From positions 1 through 31,282 of the forward strand of contig USCO01000011.1 in assembly GCA_900553135.1 (NCBI GenBank): 31,282 nt of DNA, read 5' to 3'. Origin of the DNA: an uncultured Eubacteriales bacterium. Lineage in GTDB: Bacteria; Bacillota; Clostridia; Oscillospirales; Oscillospiraceae. The notes beneath the pieces are model-generated. The model searched no databases, had not been told where the DNA came from, and was given only the letters and a program-made list of their open reading frames with translations. This document shows, one piece after another, positions 1 through 7,160 of this stretch. The translations under genes and the position numbers were made by a program. The first letter of the stretch is position 1. Each line of letters starts with the position of its first letter.

Positions 1-39
<39 letters not shown>

Positions 40-220
40 ATGGTATCTAAAGAACCGAAGTTCTTCAAATCACTTTATTGAAGCTTAAAAACTAGCTTCA
101 AAGAAATTTAACGGTCGTCCTTCAAGCTTTAAGCTTGTTCGAACAACCAAATCCAAATTTGGTGCTTCGTGTTTGTCACGTTGTTTAATTTACAAGGTGC
201 ACACCGCTTTGCAGCGGCGG
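40..220 (-). ncRNA. 16S rRNA leader with processing hairpins
   Basis: This is the transcribed spacer between the proximal rRNA promoter and the 16S gene. Read on the minus strand it holds a 6-bp hairpin with a UUCG loop at 50-65, directly before the 16S start, and an 8-bp hairpin at 78-101. A stretch near 92-108 reads TTTCTTTGAAGCTAG, which resembles the boxA antitermination signal of Firmicutes rRNA leaders. A short hairpin at 204-217 lies just after the predicted start site. Leader identity is secure from position; the boxA assignment is tentative. Confidence 0.7.
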
Positions 221-226
221 GAGTTC

Positions 227-290
227 ATTTTACCACACCGTTTTGGCTTTGTCAAGAGCTTTTTTCAAGTTTTTCAAAACTTTTTTCAGC
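227..290 (-). promoter_or_regulatory. rRNA promoter, proximal (third of three)
   Basis: On the minus strand there is a perfect -35 TTGACA (250-255), a 17-bp spacer and -10 TAAAAT (227-232) preceded by TGG, an extended -10. Upstream at 256-290 are runs of A spaced about one helical turn apart, as in a UP element or curved DNA. Transcription should start near 220. Confidence 0.9.
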
Positions 291-350
291 TCTCAGCCAG
301 CCCGGCGGGCCGCTCCCTTTTTTCGCGCCGCCCTCGCAGGCGACTCATAT

Positions 351-410
351 AGGTTACCACATCTCGTTTCCCTTGTCAAGAACTTTTTTCGAACTTTTCA
401 AGTCGTTTTG
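351..410 (-). promoter_or_regulatory. rRNA promoter, middle (second of three)
   Basis: On the minus strand there is -35 TTGACA (374-379), a 17-bp spacer and -10 TAACCT (351-356) with the same TGTGG just before it. A-tracts at about 382-405 precede the -35. It lies 124 bp upstream of the proximal promoter and has the same design. Confidence 0.85.
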
Positions 411-466
411 TTCTCTCATCCAAGGTATTTCGTTGTCGCAACCGCTGTCTCGCGGACAGCTTTGAT

Positions 467-530
467 AGAATACCACTCCCTCCCCTTTTTGTCAACACCT
501 TTTTTCGAGTTTTTTCAAGTTTTTTCTGAG
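467..530 (-). promoter_or_regulatory. rRNA promoter, distal (first of three)
   Basis: On the minus strand there is -35 TTGACA (490-495), a 17-bp spacer and -10 TATTCT (467-472), again preceded by GTGG. Three phased A-tracts lie upstream at about 499-527. A 6-bp hairpin (445-461) falls at the predicted start of its transcript. Confidence 0.88.
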
Positions 531-831
531 AGAGGAAAATCAAGGTCTGGAAGGGGTATTTCCGCCCTCTTCTTCTCTATTCTATCTAGTCCTATATAGA
601 ATCCCTGATCCGGTAACGGCATCGGTACGGCCTATACCTATATAGATATGAATATACGAAGTCGCTGTTTAGGACAAGTCCATATAATTAAGATAAGAGC
701 ATGACCAGTCTCCTCTAATCTGTAGCGTCTGGCATCTACCGCGCTGCGCAGGATCTGCTCTTCATCTTCTCCCTGTGTTCCCCGGATTCTCCATTGCTCG
801 TATCTCGACAAAAGGGTTCCGCTGACAAAAC
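531..831. other. Intergenic stretch with no recognised gene
   Basis: This lies between the tRNA terminator and the first rRNA promoter. I see only short chance reading frames and A/T-rich patches such as two CTATATAG words near 592 and 638. No recognisable RNA, repeat or promoter was found. Confidence 0.5.
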
Positions 832-861
832 AAAAAGGACATCCTTTCGGATGTCCTTTTT
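832..861 (-). terminator. tRNA-Leu terminator
   Basis: A 9-bp stem (837-844 with 849-856, plus flanking A:T pairs) closes a four-base loop. A/T runs flank it on both sides, giving a U-tract on the minus strand just after the tRNA 3' end. It separates the tRNA unit from the downstream rRNA promoters. Confidence 0.9.
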
Positions 862-863
862 GT

Positions 864-950
864 TGGTGCGCGAGGCGGGAGTCGAACCCGCACGCCCTTG
901 CGAGCACTGGCACCTGAAGCCAGCGAGTCTACCAATTCCACCACTCGCGC
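864..950 (-). tRNA. tRNA-Leu (anticodon CAG)
   Basis: The minus strand reads as an 87-nt tRNA with encoded CCA (864-866), a 7-bp acceptor stem of GCGCGAG with CTCGCGC, the long variable arm typical of class II tRNAs, and a T-loop containing GGTTCGACTCC. The anticodon loop CTTCAGG gives anticodon CAG, reading CUG, which by eye is the dominant leucine codon in the genes of this window. It has its own promoter and terminator. Confidence 0.96.
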
Positions 951-985
951 TTGGGTGGTTTGCGCTGTCGTTCAGCGCGAGCATT

Positions 986-1045
986 ATATTACCACAGCCT
1001 ATCCCCCCTGTCAACACTTTTTCTGAAAAAATTCAATTTTATTTT
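986..1045 (-). promoter_or_regulatory. Promoter of tRNA-Leu
   Basis: On the minus strand there is a perfect -35 TTGACA (1009-1014), a 17-bp spacer and -10 TAATAT (986-991) preceded by TGTGG. An A/T-rich UP-like stretch (1015-1045) lies upstream. The design matches the three rRNA promoters. Confidence 0.9.
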
Positions 1046-1170
1046 CTCTTCCCTTCGCGCCGCCCTCTCCCAATCTCCCCCCGCCCACGCCTCCCGGTCC
1101 GTTTTTCCTATTATATATGGAATGTTCTGCACCTCCTGCGTCCATCCTATAAAAATCGTGATTTTCCCTC

Positions 1171-1199
1171 TTGCCTTTTCTTGGTCCCTGTGATATAGT
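1171..1199 (+). promoter_or_regulatory. Promoter of the riboswitch-ATPase transcript
   Basis: There is a -35-like TTGCCT (1171-1176), a 17-bp spacer and -10 TATAGT (1194-1199) with a TGA extension. The start would be near 1206, just before the riboswitch. Bases 1046-1170 between this and the divergent tRNA promoter hold nothing else I recognise. Confidence 0.7.
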
Positions 1200-1210
1200 A
1201 CCTCCTACAT

Positions 1211-1318
1211 GGAAAAGGGAGTAGTTGCAAGCCGTCTTGTCAACATCCCGGTCTTTCCCCTTCTGGGAGACAGACCTGGTAGGACGCGCCCCCATTTCTG
1301 GTGGTAACAAGACTTTTC
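1211..1318 (+). promoter_or_regulatory. yybP-ykoY (Mn2+) riboswitch aptamer
   Basis: The RNA begins with GAAAAGGGAGUAG and ends with GGUAACAAGACUUUUC, the conserved 5' and 3' blocks of the yybP-ykoY class. GAAAAG (1212-1217) pairs with CUUUUC (1313-1318) to form the closing helix. The 3' strand of that helix is also the 5' strand of the terminator at 1309-1360, so ligand binding should block termination. Known members sense Mn2+ and often sit before P-type ATPases, TerC or MntP-type exporters, which fits the gene downstream. The assignment is from motif reading and was not run through a covariance model. Confidence 0.85.
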
Positions 1319-1360
1319 GGTATGGACGTATCAGCGTACCTGCCGGAAAGTCTTTTTTCT
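1309..1360 (+). terminator. Riboswitch-controlled intrinsic terminator
   Basis: A 14-bp stem including G:U pairs (1309-1322 with 1341-1354) is followed by a T-run (1353-1358). It overlaps the 3' strand of the riboswitch closing helix and precedes the ATPase start, so it is the expression platform. Confidence 0.88.
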
Positions 1361-1396
1361 TTTCCATTTCATTTTAAAAAAGAGAGGCGAACCCCC

Positions 1397-4009
1397 ATGG
1401 AACAAAACTATGTCCATCTCACCCCTCAGCAAACGTTGGAACAGCTGGATGTGACCTCCGACGGTCTCAACAGCGCCGAAGCTTCCCAGCGTCTGGCGCA
1501 GTACGGCCCCAACCAGCTGGCCGAGGGCAAGCGGAAGAGCGTGGCCGCGGTCTTTTTTGAGCAGTTCAAAGACCTGCTGGTCGTGATCCTCATTGCCGCC
1601 GCCCTCATCTCCATGTTCTCCGGCAATATGGAGAGTACCCTGGTCATCTTCGCCGTGCTGATCCTCAACGCCATTCTGGGCACCGTACAGTATTTCAAGG
1701 CAGAGAAGTCCCTGGAAAGCCTGAAAGCCATGAGCGCCCCCTCGGCTAAGGTCCTTCGAAACGGCCAGCGCCTGGAGATCCCCAGCGACCAGGTGGTCCC
1801 CGGCGACATCATCGAGCTGGAGGCCGGCGACCTCATCGTGGCCGACGGCCGTCTGCTGAACTGCTGGTCCCTGAAGGTCAACGAGAGCTCCCTCACCGGC
1901 GAGAGCGAGGCCGTAGAAAAGACCAACCAGGCCATCACCGGCGAGAAGGTGGCCCTGGGCGACCAGAAGAACATGGTCTTCTCCGGCTCCCTGGTCACCT
2001 ATGGCCGTGCCGTCATGGTGGTCACCGCCACCGGTATGGACACCCAGCTGGGCAAGATCGCCAGCCTGATGAATCAGACCCAGCAGCGCAAGACCCCGCT
2101 CCAGAAAAACCTGGACGATTTCTCCGGCAAGCTGGCCATGGTCATTATGATCATCTGCGCCGGCGTGTTCCTGCTGTCCGTTTTCCGCAGCCACATGAGC
2201 ATTCTGGACTCCCTGATGTTCGCCGTGGCTCTGGCCGTGGCCGCCATCCCCGAGGCCCTGAGCTCCATCGTCACCATCGTGCTGGCCATGGGCACCCAGA
2301 AAATGGCCCGGCAGAACGCCATTATCAAGGAGCTGAAGGCGGTGGAAAGCCTGGGCTCCGTCCAGGTCATCTGCTCCGATAAGACCGGCACCCTGACCCA
2401 GAACCGCATGACCGTGCAGAACATCTGGGCCGACGGCGTCCTCACCCGGGGCACCGACCTGGAGCCGGCCAACGACGCCCAGCGCACCCTGCTGAAGATC
2501 GCGCTGCTGGACAGCGACGCCACCATGGACCACGAGACGGGCGCCTCCGTGGGCGACCCCACCGAGGTGGCTCTGGTTCAGCTGGGCGGACACTTCGGCG
2601 TGGAGGAGCGTGCCTACCGCACCCAGCACCCCCGTCTGGCCGAGCTGGCCTTTGACTCCGACCGCAAGCTCATGAGCACCCTGCACAACACCGACGACGG
2701 CCCCACCCTGTACACCAAGGGCGCCATGGACGTTCTGCTGGACCGCTCCACCCACCTGCTCACCGCCAACGGCCCTGTGCCTATGACCCCTGAGCTCCGC
2801 GCTCAGATCGAGCAGGTCAACCGCCAGCAGTCTGAAAACGGTCTGCGTGTGCTGGCCTTTGCCCAGCGTCCCATGGGTGAGGCCCGTCTGCTCACTCTGG
2901 AGGACGAGCGGGACTACACCTTCGTGGGCCTTATCTCCATGATCGACCCACCCCGTCCCGAGAGCGTCCAGGCCGTGGCCGAAGCCAAGAAGGCCGGTAT
3001 TCGTACCGTGATGATCACCGGCGACCACAAGGTGACCGCCACCGCCATCGCCAAGCAGATCGGCATTTTCAGCGACGGCGACATGTCCCTGGACGGCGTG
3101 GAGCTGGACGCCATGAGCGATGAGGAGCTGGATGAGAAGCTGCCCCACATCGCCGTGTACGCCCGCGTCTCCCCCGAGCATAAGATCCGAATCGTCACCG
3201 CCTGGCAGCGCCGCGGCTGCATCGCCGCCATGACCGGCGACGGCGTCAACGACGCCCCCGCCCTGAAGAAGGCCGACGTGGGCGTGGCCATGGGCATCAC
3301 CGGCACCGAGGTCAGTAAGGACGCCGCCGCTATGATCCTGGCTGACGACAACTTCGCCACCATCGTCAAGGCGGTGCTCAACGGCCGCAGCGTCTACGCC
3401 AACATCCGCAACGCCATTCAGTTCCTGCTCTCCGGCAACATGGCCGCCATCCTGGCCGTCATCTACGCCTCCATCGCCGGACTGACCGTCCCCTTCCAGC
3501 CCGTGCACCTGCTGTTCATCAACCTGCTCACCGACAGCCTGCCCGCTATCGCCCTGGGCATGGAGCCCGCCCGTCCCGGCCTCATGGACCAGCCTCCCCG
3601 CGATCCCAACGCCTCTATGATGGACAAGCCCATGCTCAGCCGCGTCTTTGGTCAGGGCCTGATGATCGGCATCGCCTCCATGGCCGCGTTCTATATCGGC
3701 CTCAACCAGTCCGGCCCCGCCCTGGCCAGCACCATGGCCTTTGCCACCCTGACTCTGGCCCGCCTGTTCCACGGCTTCAACTGCCGCGGCAAGGAGTCCA
3801 TCGTCAAGCTGGGCCTGGGCAGCAATCAGTACTCCCTCATGGCCTTCGGCGTGGGTCTGCTGCTGCTGGCTCTGGTGCTCTTCGTCCCCGCCATGGAGAG
3901 CCTGTTCCTGGTGGCTCCCCTCACCGGCATGGATGTGCTGTACGTGGTGCTTCTGGCCTTCGCCCCCACTCTGCTCATCCAGCTCACCCGTCTCATTCAG
4001 GGACGCTGA
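1397..4009 (+). CDS. P-type cation-transporting ATPase, likely Mn2+/Ca2+ exporter
   Basis: An 870-residue P2A-type ATPase of the calcium-pump family that would couple ATP hydrolysis to cation export across the membrane. It has the N-terminal cation-ATPase domain, the actuator motif TGES (167-170), the phosphorylation motif DKTGTLT with Asp328, and the hinge GDGVNDAP (about 614-621), plus about ten membrane segments. The M4 ion-binding turn reads PEALSS rather than the PEGLP usual in calcium pumps. I chose ATG 1397 because AGAGAGGCG precedes it and the longer upstream frame would run through the riboswitch. The Mn2+ riboswitch argues for manganese as the main substrate; calcium remains possible. 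Transcription ends at the hairpin at 4023-4057. Confidence 0.93.
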   Translation: MEQNYVHLTPQQTLEQLDVTSDGLNSAEASQRLAQYGPNQLAEGKRKSVAAVFFEQFKDLLVVILIAAALISMFSGNMESTLVIFAVLILNAILGTVQYFKAEKSLESLKAMSAPSAKVLRNGQRLEIPSDQVVPGDIIELEAGDLIVADGRLLNCWSLKVNESSLTGESEAVEKTNQAITGEKVALGDQKNMVFSGSLVTYGRAVMVVTATGMDTQLGKIASLMNQTQQRKTPLQKNLDDFSGKLAMVIMIICAGVFLLSVFRSHMSILDSLMFAVALAVAAIPEALSSIVTIVLAMGTQKMARQNAIIKELKAVESLGSVQVICSDKTGTLTQNRMTVQNIWADGVLTRGTDLEPANDAQRTLLKIALLDSDATMDHETGASVGDPTEVALVQLGGHFGVEERAYRTQHPRLAELAFDSDRKLMSTLHNTDDGPTLYTKGAMDVLLDRSTHLLTANGPVPMTPELRAQIEQVNRQQSENGLRVLAFAQRPMGEARLLTLEDERDYTFVGLISMIDPPRPESVQAVAEAKKAGIRTVMITGDHKVTATAIAKQIGIFSDGDMSLDGVELDAMSDEELDEKLPHIAVYARVSPEHKIRIVTAWQRRGCIAAMTGDGVNDAPALKKADVGVAMGITGTEVSKDAAAMILADDNFATIVKAVLNGRSVYANIRNAIQFLLSGNMAAILAVIYASIAGLTVPFQPVHLLFINLLTDSLPAIALGMEPARPGLMDQPPRDPNASMMDKPMLSRVFGQGLMIGIASMAAFYIGLNQSGPALASTMAFATLTLARLFHGFNCRGKESIVKLGLGSNQYSLMAFGVGLLLLALVLFVPAMESLFLVAPLTGMDVLYVVLLAFAPTLLIQLTRLIQGR

Positions 4010-4022
4010 TCCCTTATCCTTT

Positions 4023-4057
4023 CACCGGTCCGTCTTTGACGGGCCGGTGTTTTTTTC
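4023..4057 (+). terminator. Terminator of the ATPase gene
   Basis: The arms CACCGGTCCGTC and GACGGGCCGGTG pair across a TTT loop, with one mismatch or G:U in the stem, and are followed by seven T residues. It lies 14 bp after the ATPase stop. Confidence 0.92.
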
Positions 4058-4065
4058 ATCTCCTC

Positions 4066-4094
4066 TGGAAAGGCGGGGGCTTATCTGGTACAAT
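4066..4094 (+). promoter_or_regulatory. Promoter of the fumarase operon
   Basis: There is a -10 TACAAT (4089-4094) with a TGG extension and a weak -35 TGGAAA (4066-4071) at 17-bp spacing. It lies between the ATPase terminator and the fumarase start. Confidence 0.6.
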
Positions 4095-4127
4095 GAAGAA
4101 AAACGGCGAAGAAAGAGGGAATCAATC

Positions 4128-4967
4128 ATGCGCACCATCCAAGCCTCCGCCCTGACGGAGACCGTGGCCCGGCTGTGTGTCCAGGCCAATATCCACCTGC
4201 CCCAGGACATCGTGGCCGCCCTGGACCGCTCCCGTACGGAGGAGCCCTGGCCCCTGGCCAAGGAGACCCTGGGCCTGCTGTGGGACAACATGAAGCTGGC
4301 CGAGCAGACCGACATGCCCGTGTGCCAGGATACCGGCATGGCCTGCGTTTTTGTGGAGCTGGGCCAGGACGTCCACATCGAAGGCAATTTTGAGGAGGCC
4401 ATCCACCAGGGCGTGCGCCAGGGCTACGGCGAGGGCTACCTGCGCAAGTCCATCGTGGGCGACCCCCTGCGCCGGGTGAACACCGAGGACAACACCCCCG
4501 CCGCCATCACCGTGCGTCTGGTCCCCGGCGACCAGTGCACCATCACCGTGGCCCCCAAGGGCTTCGGCAGCGAGAACATGAGCCGCCTGGGCATGCTCAA
4601 GCCTGCCGACGGCGTGGAAGGCGTGAAGAAGTTCGTGGTGGAGACGGTGAAGCTGGCCGGCTCCAACCCCTGCCCCCCCATCGTCCTGGGCATCGGCATC
4701 GGCGGCAGCTTTGATAAGGTGGCCTATCTGGCCAAGCACGCCCTGCTGCGCCCCATTGACCAGCCCAACCCTGACCCCTATTACGCCCAGCTGGAACAGG
4801 AACTGCTGGAGGCCATCAACTCCCTGGGCGTTGGGCCCCAGGGCTTCGGCGGGCGCACCACCTGCCTGGGCCTGTCCATTGAGACCGCCCCAACCCACGT
4901 GGCCGGACTGCCCGTGGCCGTCAATGTGAGCTGCCACGTCACCCGCCGGGCCACCGCTCAGCTGTAA
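4128..4967 (+). CDS. Class I fumarate hydratase (or L-tartrate dehydratase) alpha subunit
   Basis: The 279-residue alpha subunit of an iron-sulfur hydro-lyase that interconverts fumarate and malate in the cytoplasm. Three conserved cysteines that would hold the [4Fe-4S] cluster are visible in CQDTG (near residue 66), SNPCPP (near 183) and SCHVTR (near the C-terminus). Length and motifs match two-subunit class I enzymes, in which alpha and beta are separate genes. The start at 4128 has GAAAGAGGGA upstream. The beta subunit follows at 5137 after a 47-codon gene. Sequence reading alone does not separate fumarase from tartrate dehydratase; the housekeeping context favours fumarase. Confidence 0.93.
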   Translation: MRTIQASALTETVARLCVQANIHLPQDIVAALDRSRTEEPWPLAKETLGLLWDNMKLAEQTDMPVCQDTGMACVFVELGQDVHIEGNFEEAIHQGVRQGYGEGYLRKSIVGDPLRRVNTEDNTPAAITVRLVPGDQCTITVAPKGFGSENMSRLGMLKPADGVEGVKKFVVETVKLAGSNPCPPIVLGIGIGGSFDKVAYLAKHALLRPIDQPNPDPYYAQLEQELLEAINSLGVGPQGFGGRTTCLGLSIETAPTHVAGLPVAVNVSCHVTRRATAQL

Positions 4968-4980
4968 AGGGGTAGAAGCC

Positions 4981-5124
4981 ATGTTGTTCAAAGCACTGTT
5001 TTCTGCACTGATCGTGCTTTGTGTCGGCTATCTCGGGAACATTTTTCATCTGGATGGCTACATTCTCAGCCTGAGCATTGCCACAGGCTGTATCGTCTCC
5101 GCCATCTACGATTCCAGGAAATAG
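4981..5124 (+). CDS. Small two-helix membrane protein within the fumarase operon
   Basis: A 47-codon frame with ATG at 4981 and AAAGGGG upstream. It begins 13 bp after the alpha-subunit stop and ends in a TAG that overlaps the GGAGG ribosome-binding site of the beta subunit. The product has two hydrophobic segments (about residues 2-20 and 26-41) joined by NIFHLDGY, and a charged tail DSRK. I do not recognise the family. The tight fit between two subunits of one enzyme, the good ribosome-binding site and the membrane-like composition argue that it is a real gene. Its role is unknown. Confidence 0.75.
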   Translation: MLFKALFSALIVLCVGYLGNIFHLDGYILSLSIATGCIVSAIYDSRK

Positions 5125-5136
5125 GAGGTCATCGCC

Positions 5137-5694
5137 ATGCAATATTCTCTGACCACTCCCGTTACCCGGGAGGATCTGGCTCCCCTGCGCGCCGGGGACA
5201 CCGTTTTGCTCTCCGGCGTGGTGTACACCGCCCGGGACGCCGCCCACAAGCGCCTGATGGAGCGGCTGGACGCCGGAGAGCCCCTGCCCTTCCCTCTGGA
5301 GGGCTCCGCCATCTACTATGTCGGCCCCACCCCGGAGAAGCCCGGCCAGGTCATCGGCTCCGCCGGTCCCACCACCAGCGGCCGCATGGACGCCTACTCC
5401 CCCCGGCTGCTGGACCTGGGCCAGGCCATTATGATCGGCAAGGGCAAGCGTAACCAGGCCGTCAAGGACGCGGTGGTACGCAACGGCGCGGTGTATCTGG
5501 CCGCCCTGGGCGGCGCCGGCGCCCTCATGGCCGCCAGCGTTCAGGAGCTGGAGGTCATCTGCTGGGAGGACCTGGGCTGCGAGGCGGTGCGCCGCCTGGT
5601 GGTGAAGGATTTCCCGCTCACCGTCATTCTGGACGCCCACGGGGGCGACCTGTACGAGAGCGGCCCCGCCGCCTATCTGGCTGGGACCAAATGA
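5137..5694 (+). CDS. Class I fumarate hydratase beta subunit
   Basis: The 185-residue beta subunit of the Fe-S hydro-lyase, which completes the active site with the alpha subunit. Family motifs include the LLSGVVYTARDAAHKR stretch near the N-terminus, YYVGPTPEKPG, SAGPTTSGRMDAY and the GKGKR turn. The start at 5137 follows GGAGG at 5124-5128, and translation is probably coupled to the small gene just upstream. Length is normal for the separate beta subunit. Confidence 0.93.
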   Translation: MQYSLTTPVTREDLAPLRAGDTVLLSGVVYTARDAAHKRLMERLDAGEPLPFPLEGSAIYYVGPTPEKPGQVIGSAGPTTSGRMDAYSPRLLDLGQAIMIGKGKRNQAVKDAVVRNGAVYLAALGGAGALMAASVQELEVICWEDLGCEAVRRLVVKDFPLTVILDAHGGDLYESGPAAYLAGTK

Positions 5695-5715
5695 CCGGGA
5701 TGGGAGGCCTATTTC

Positions 5716-6351
5716 ATGTTTACCTGCGCCGCCTGTACCATTGAGGCCTGCCGCAGCGGCAAGCTCACTGAGATGCCCCAGAACTGCCCCATGCGGGACC
5801 CGGAATTTTTCGAGCAGGTCCTCACCGAATATTTCAAGCCGGAAAACCACGAGTTTTTCCTCTCCAGCGCCGTCATCGAGGCCATGGGCTACTGCCGCTG
5901 GCCCCGCCTGCGGGAGACGGCGGAGTTTGCCCGGCGCATGGGCTACCAGAAGCTGGGCCTGGCCTTCTGCGCCGGTTTGCACAAGGAAGCCCGCATTGTG
6001 GACCGTTTCCTGCGCCAATGGGGTTTCGAGGTCGAATCCGTCATCTGCAAGACGGGATCTATCCCCAAGGACCAGGTGGGTGTCCCCAAGGAGTACCGGG
6101 TGCGCCCCGGCTCCTACGAGGTCATGTGCAACCCCATCGCCCAGGCCGAGCTGCTCAACCGGGCGGGCACCCAGTTCAACATCTGCCTGGGGCTGTGCGT
6201 GGGCCACGACTCCCTGTTCTACCAGCACTCCAAAGCCCCGGTGACCACCCTGGTTGCCAAGGACCGGGCCACAGGCAACAACCCCGCCGCCGCCATCTAC
6301 TGCGCCGACGGCTACTTCAAAAGCCGCCTGGACCCCGACCAGAACCCCTGA
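5716..6351 (+). CDS. DUF1847 cysteine-rich, probable metal-binding protein
   Basis: A 211-residue protein beginning MFTCAACTIEACRSGK and continuing to MPQNCPMRD, the cysteine pattern of the DUF1847 family, which is thought to bind metal but has no proven function. Further cysteines occur at CGLH-like, VICKTG, VMCNP, NICLGLCVGHD and YCADGY positions, suggesting an Fe-S or zinc site. GGGAGG precedes the ATG, and the gene starts 21 bp after the fumarase beta subunit with no terminator between, so it is probably the last gene of that operon. A role linked to the oxygen-sensitive Fe-S fumarase is inference only. Confidence 0.82.
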   Translation: MFTCAACTIEACRSGKLTEMPQNCPMRDPEFFEQVLTEYFKPENHEFFLSSAVIEAMGYCRWPRLRETAEFARRMGYQKLGLAFCAGLHKEARIVDRFLRQWGFEVESVICKTGSIPKDQVGVPKEYRVRPGSYEVMCNPIAQAELLNRAGTQFNICLGLCVGHDSLFYQHSKAPVTTLVAKDRATGNNPAAAIYCADGYFKSRLDPDQNP

Positions 6352-6363
6352 CCCCATCTTTTC

Positions 6364-6392
6364 AAAAGGCCGCCTTGGGCGGCCTTTTTTTC
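6364..6392 (+). terminator. Terminator of the fumarase operon
   Basis: The 7-bp stem GGCCGCC/GGCGGCC (6368-6374 with 6378-6384) has a 3-base loop, A's before it and a run of T's after it. It begins 13 bp after the DUF1847 stop. Confidence 0.93.
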
Positions 6393-6400
6393 TTTCGCTC

Positions 6401-6429
6401 TTGACCGCAGCGCTCCCATGTGGTACGAT
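6401..6429 (+). promoter_or_regulatory. Promoter of the Crp-like regulator/ABC importer operon
   Basis: There is a -35 TTGACC (6401-6406), 17-bp spacer and -10 TACGAT (6424-6429) with TGTGG before it. The ATG at 6418 lies inside this promoter, so it cannot be the gene start. Confidence 0.8.
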
Positions 6430-6474
6430 CTTTTTGTCTCATTTTATACACTTCTGCAAAAGGGAGGGATCTCT

Positions 6475-7146
6475 ATGGCCGTGGCGCTTTCTTCCGGAGA
6501 GCGCGTTGTGCTTCTGAACTGTCCCCTGCTGCGGGGCGGTGAGGAGGAGCTGGCCCAGCGGCTGCTGTCCCTCCCCGGCGTCTGGCGGCGGGAATTCTTC
6601 CCCGGACAGACCCTCTATTCCCCCGACCACTTCCTTCGCTGCCTGGGCGTACTGCTCTCCGGCCGGGCCAAGGTGAGCAGCGGCACCCTCTCGGTGAGCG
6701 TGCTGGAGCCCGGCTCCCTCTTCGGGGCCGCCGCCCTCTTCGGGGACGTGGACCAGTTCGCTACCACCATTACCGCCCGCACCTCCTGCCAGGTCCTCTT
6801 TCTTCCCCAGGAGGAGCTGGACACCTTGCTGGAGCGGGAACCCCTGGTGCGCCGCAACTACCTGGGTTACCTCACCGGGCGCATCCGATTTCTCTCGGGG
6901 CGGCTCCAGTCGGTGACCCAAAGCGGAGCGGAGGCCAAGCTGGCCCGCTACCTGCTGGCCAACCACCAGGGCGGACAATTACAAACCTCCGCCACCGACC
7001 TGGCCAAGCGCCTGGGAGTAAGCCGCGCCTCCCTTTACCGGGCCTTTGAGGACCTGGAACGTGAGGACCTCATCCGCCGCCAGGGAAAAACCATTTTGAT
7101 CCCCAGTCTCTCCGCCCTGGAGAGTCTGCTGCAATCACCCACATGA
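6475..7146 (+). CDS. Crp/Fnr-family transcriptional regulator
   Basis: A 223-residue regulator with an N-terminal cyclic-nucleotide-binding-like beta-roll (about residues 35-125) and a C-terminal winged helix (about 165-215), whose recognition region reads AKRLGVSRASLYRAFEDLE. The phosphate-binding cassette of true cAMP receptors (GE...R.A) is absent; the corresponding stretch is GSLFGAAALFGDVDQF. No N-terminal Fnr cysteine cluster is seen either, so the effector is unknown. The start is ATG 6475 after AGGGAGGG. Its stop overlaps the leader of the solute-binding gene, so it is co-transcribed with the ABC importer it probably controls. Confidence 0.88.
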   Translation: MAVALSSGERVVLLNCPLLRGGEEELAQRLLSLPGVWRREFFPGQTLYSPDHFLRCLGVLLSGRAKVSSGTLSVSVLEPGSLFGAAALFGDVDQFATTITARTSCQVLFLPQEELDTLLEREPLVRRNYLGYLTGRIRFLSGRLQSVTQSGAEAKLARYLLANHQGGQLQTSATDLAKRLGVSRASLYRAFEDLEREDLIRRQGKTILIPSLSALESLLQSPT

Positions 7147-7160
7147 AAGGAACGATTTTG

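Noticed and set aside
169..599. Two plus-strand frames of 98 and 118 codons in the rRNA leader region
   Set aside because: They run through three clear minus-strand promoters and the A-tract repeats and have no ribosome-binding sites.
1301..1396. An N-terminal extension of the P-type ATPase beginning at 1301
   Set aside because: It would run through the riboswitch and its terminator; ATG 1397 has a proper ribosome-binding site and matches the family start.
1331..3772. An 813-codon minus-strand frame opposite the P-type ATPase, and the 1326-codon frame opposite nusA-infB (18966-22946)
   Set aside because: Both are by-products of strong GC-ending codon bias on the opposite strand; their products are Gly/His/Asp/Val-rich with no recognisable motif.
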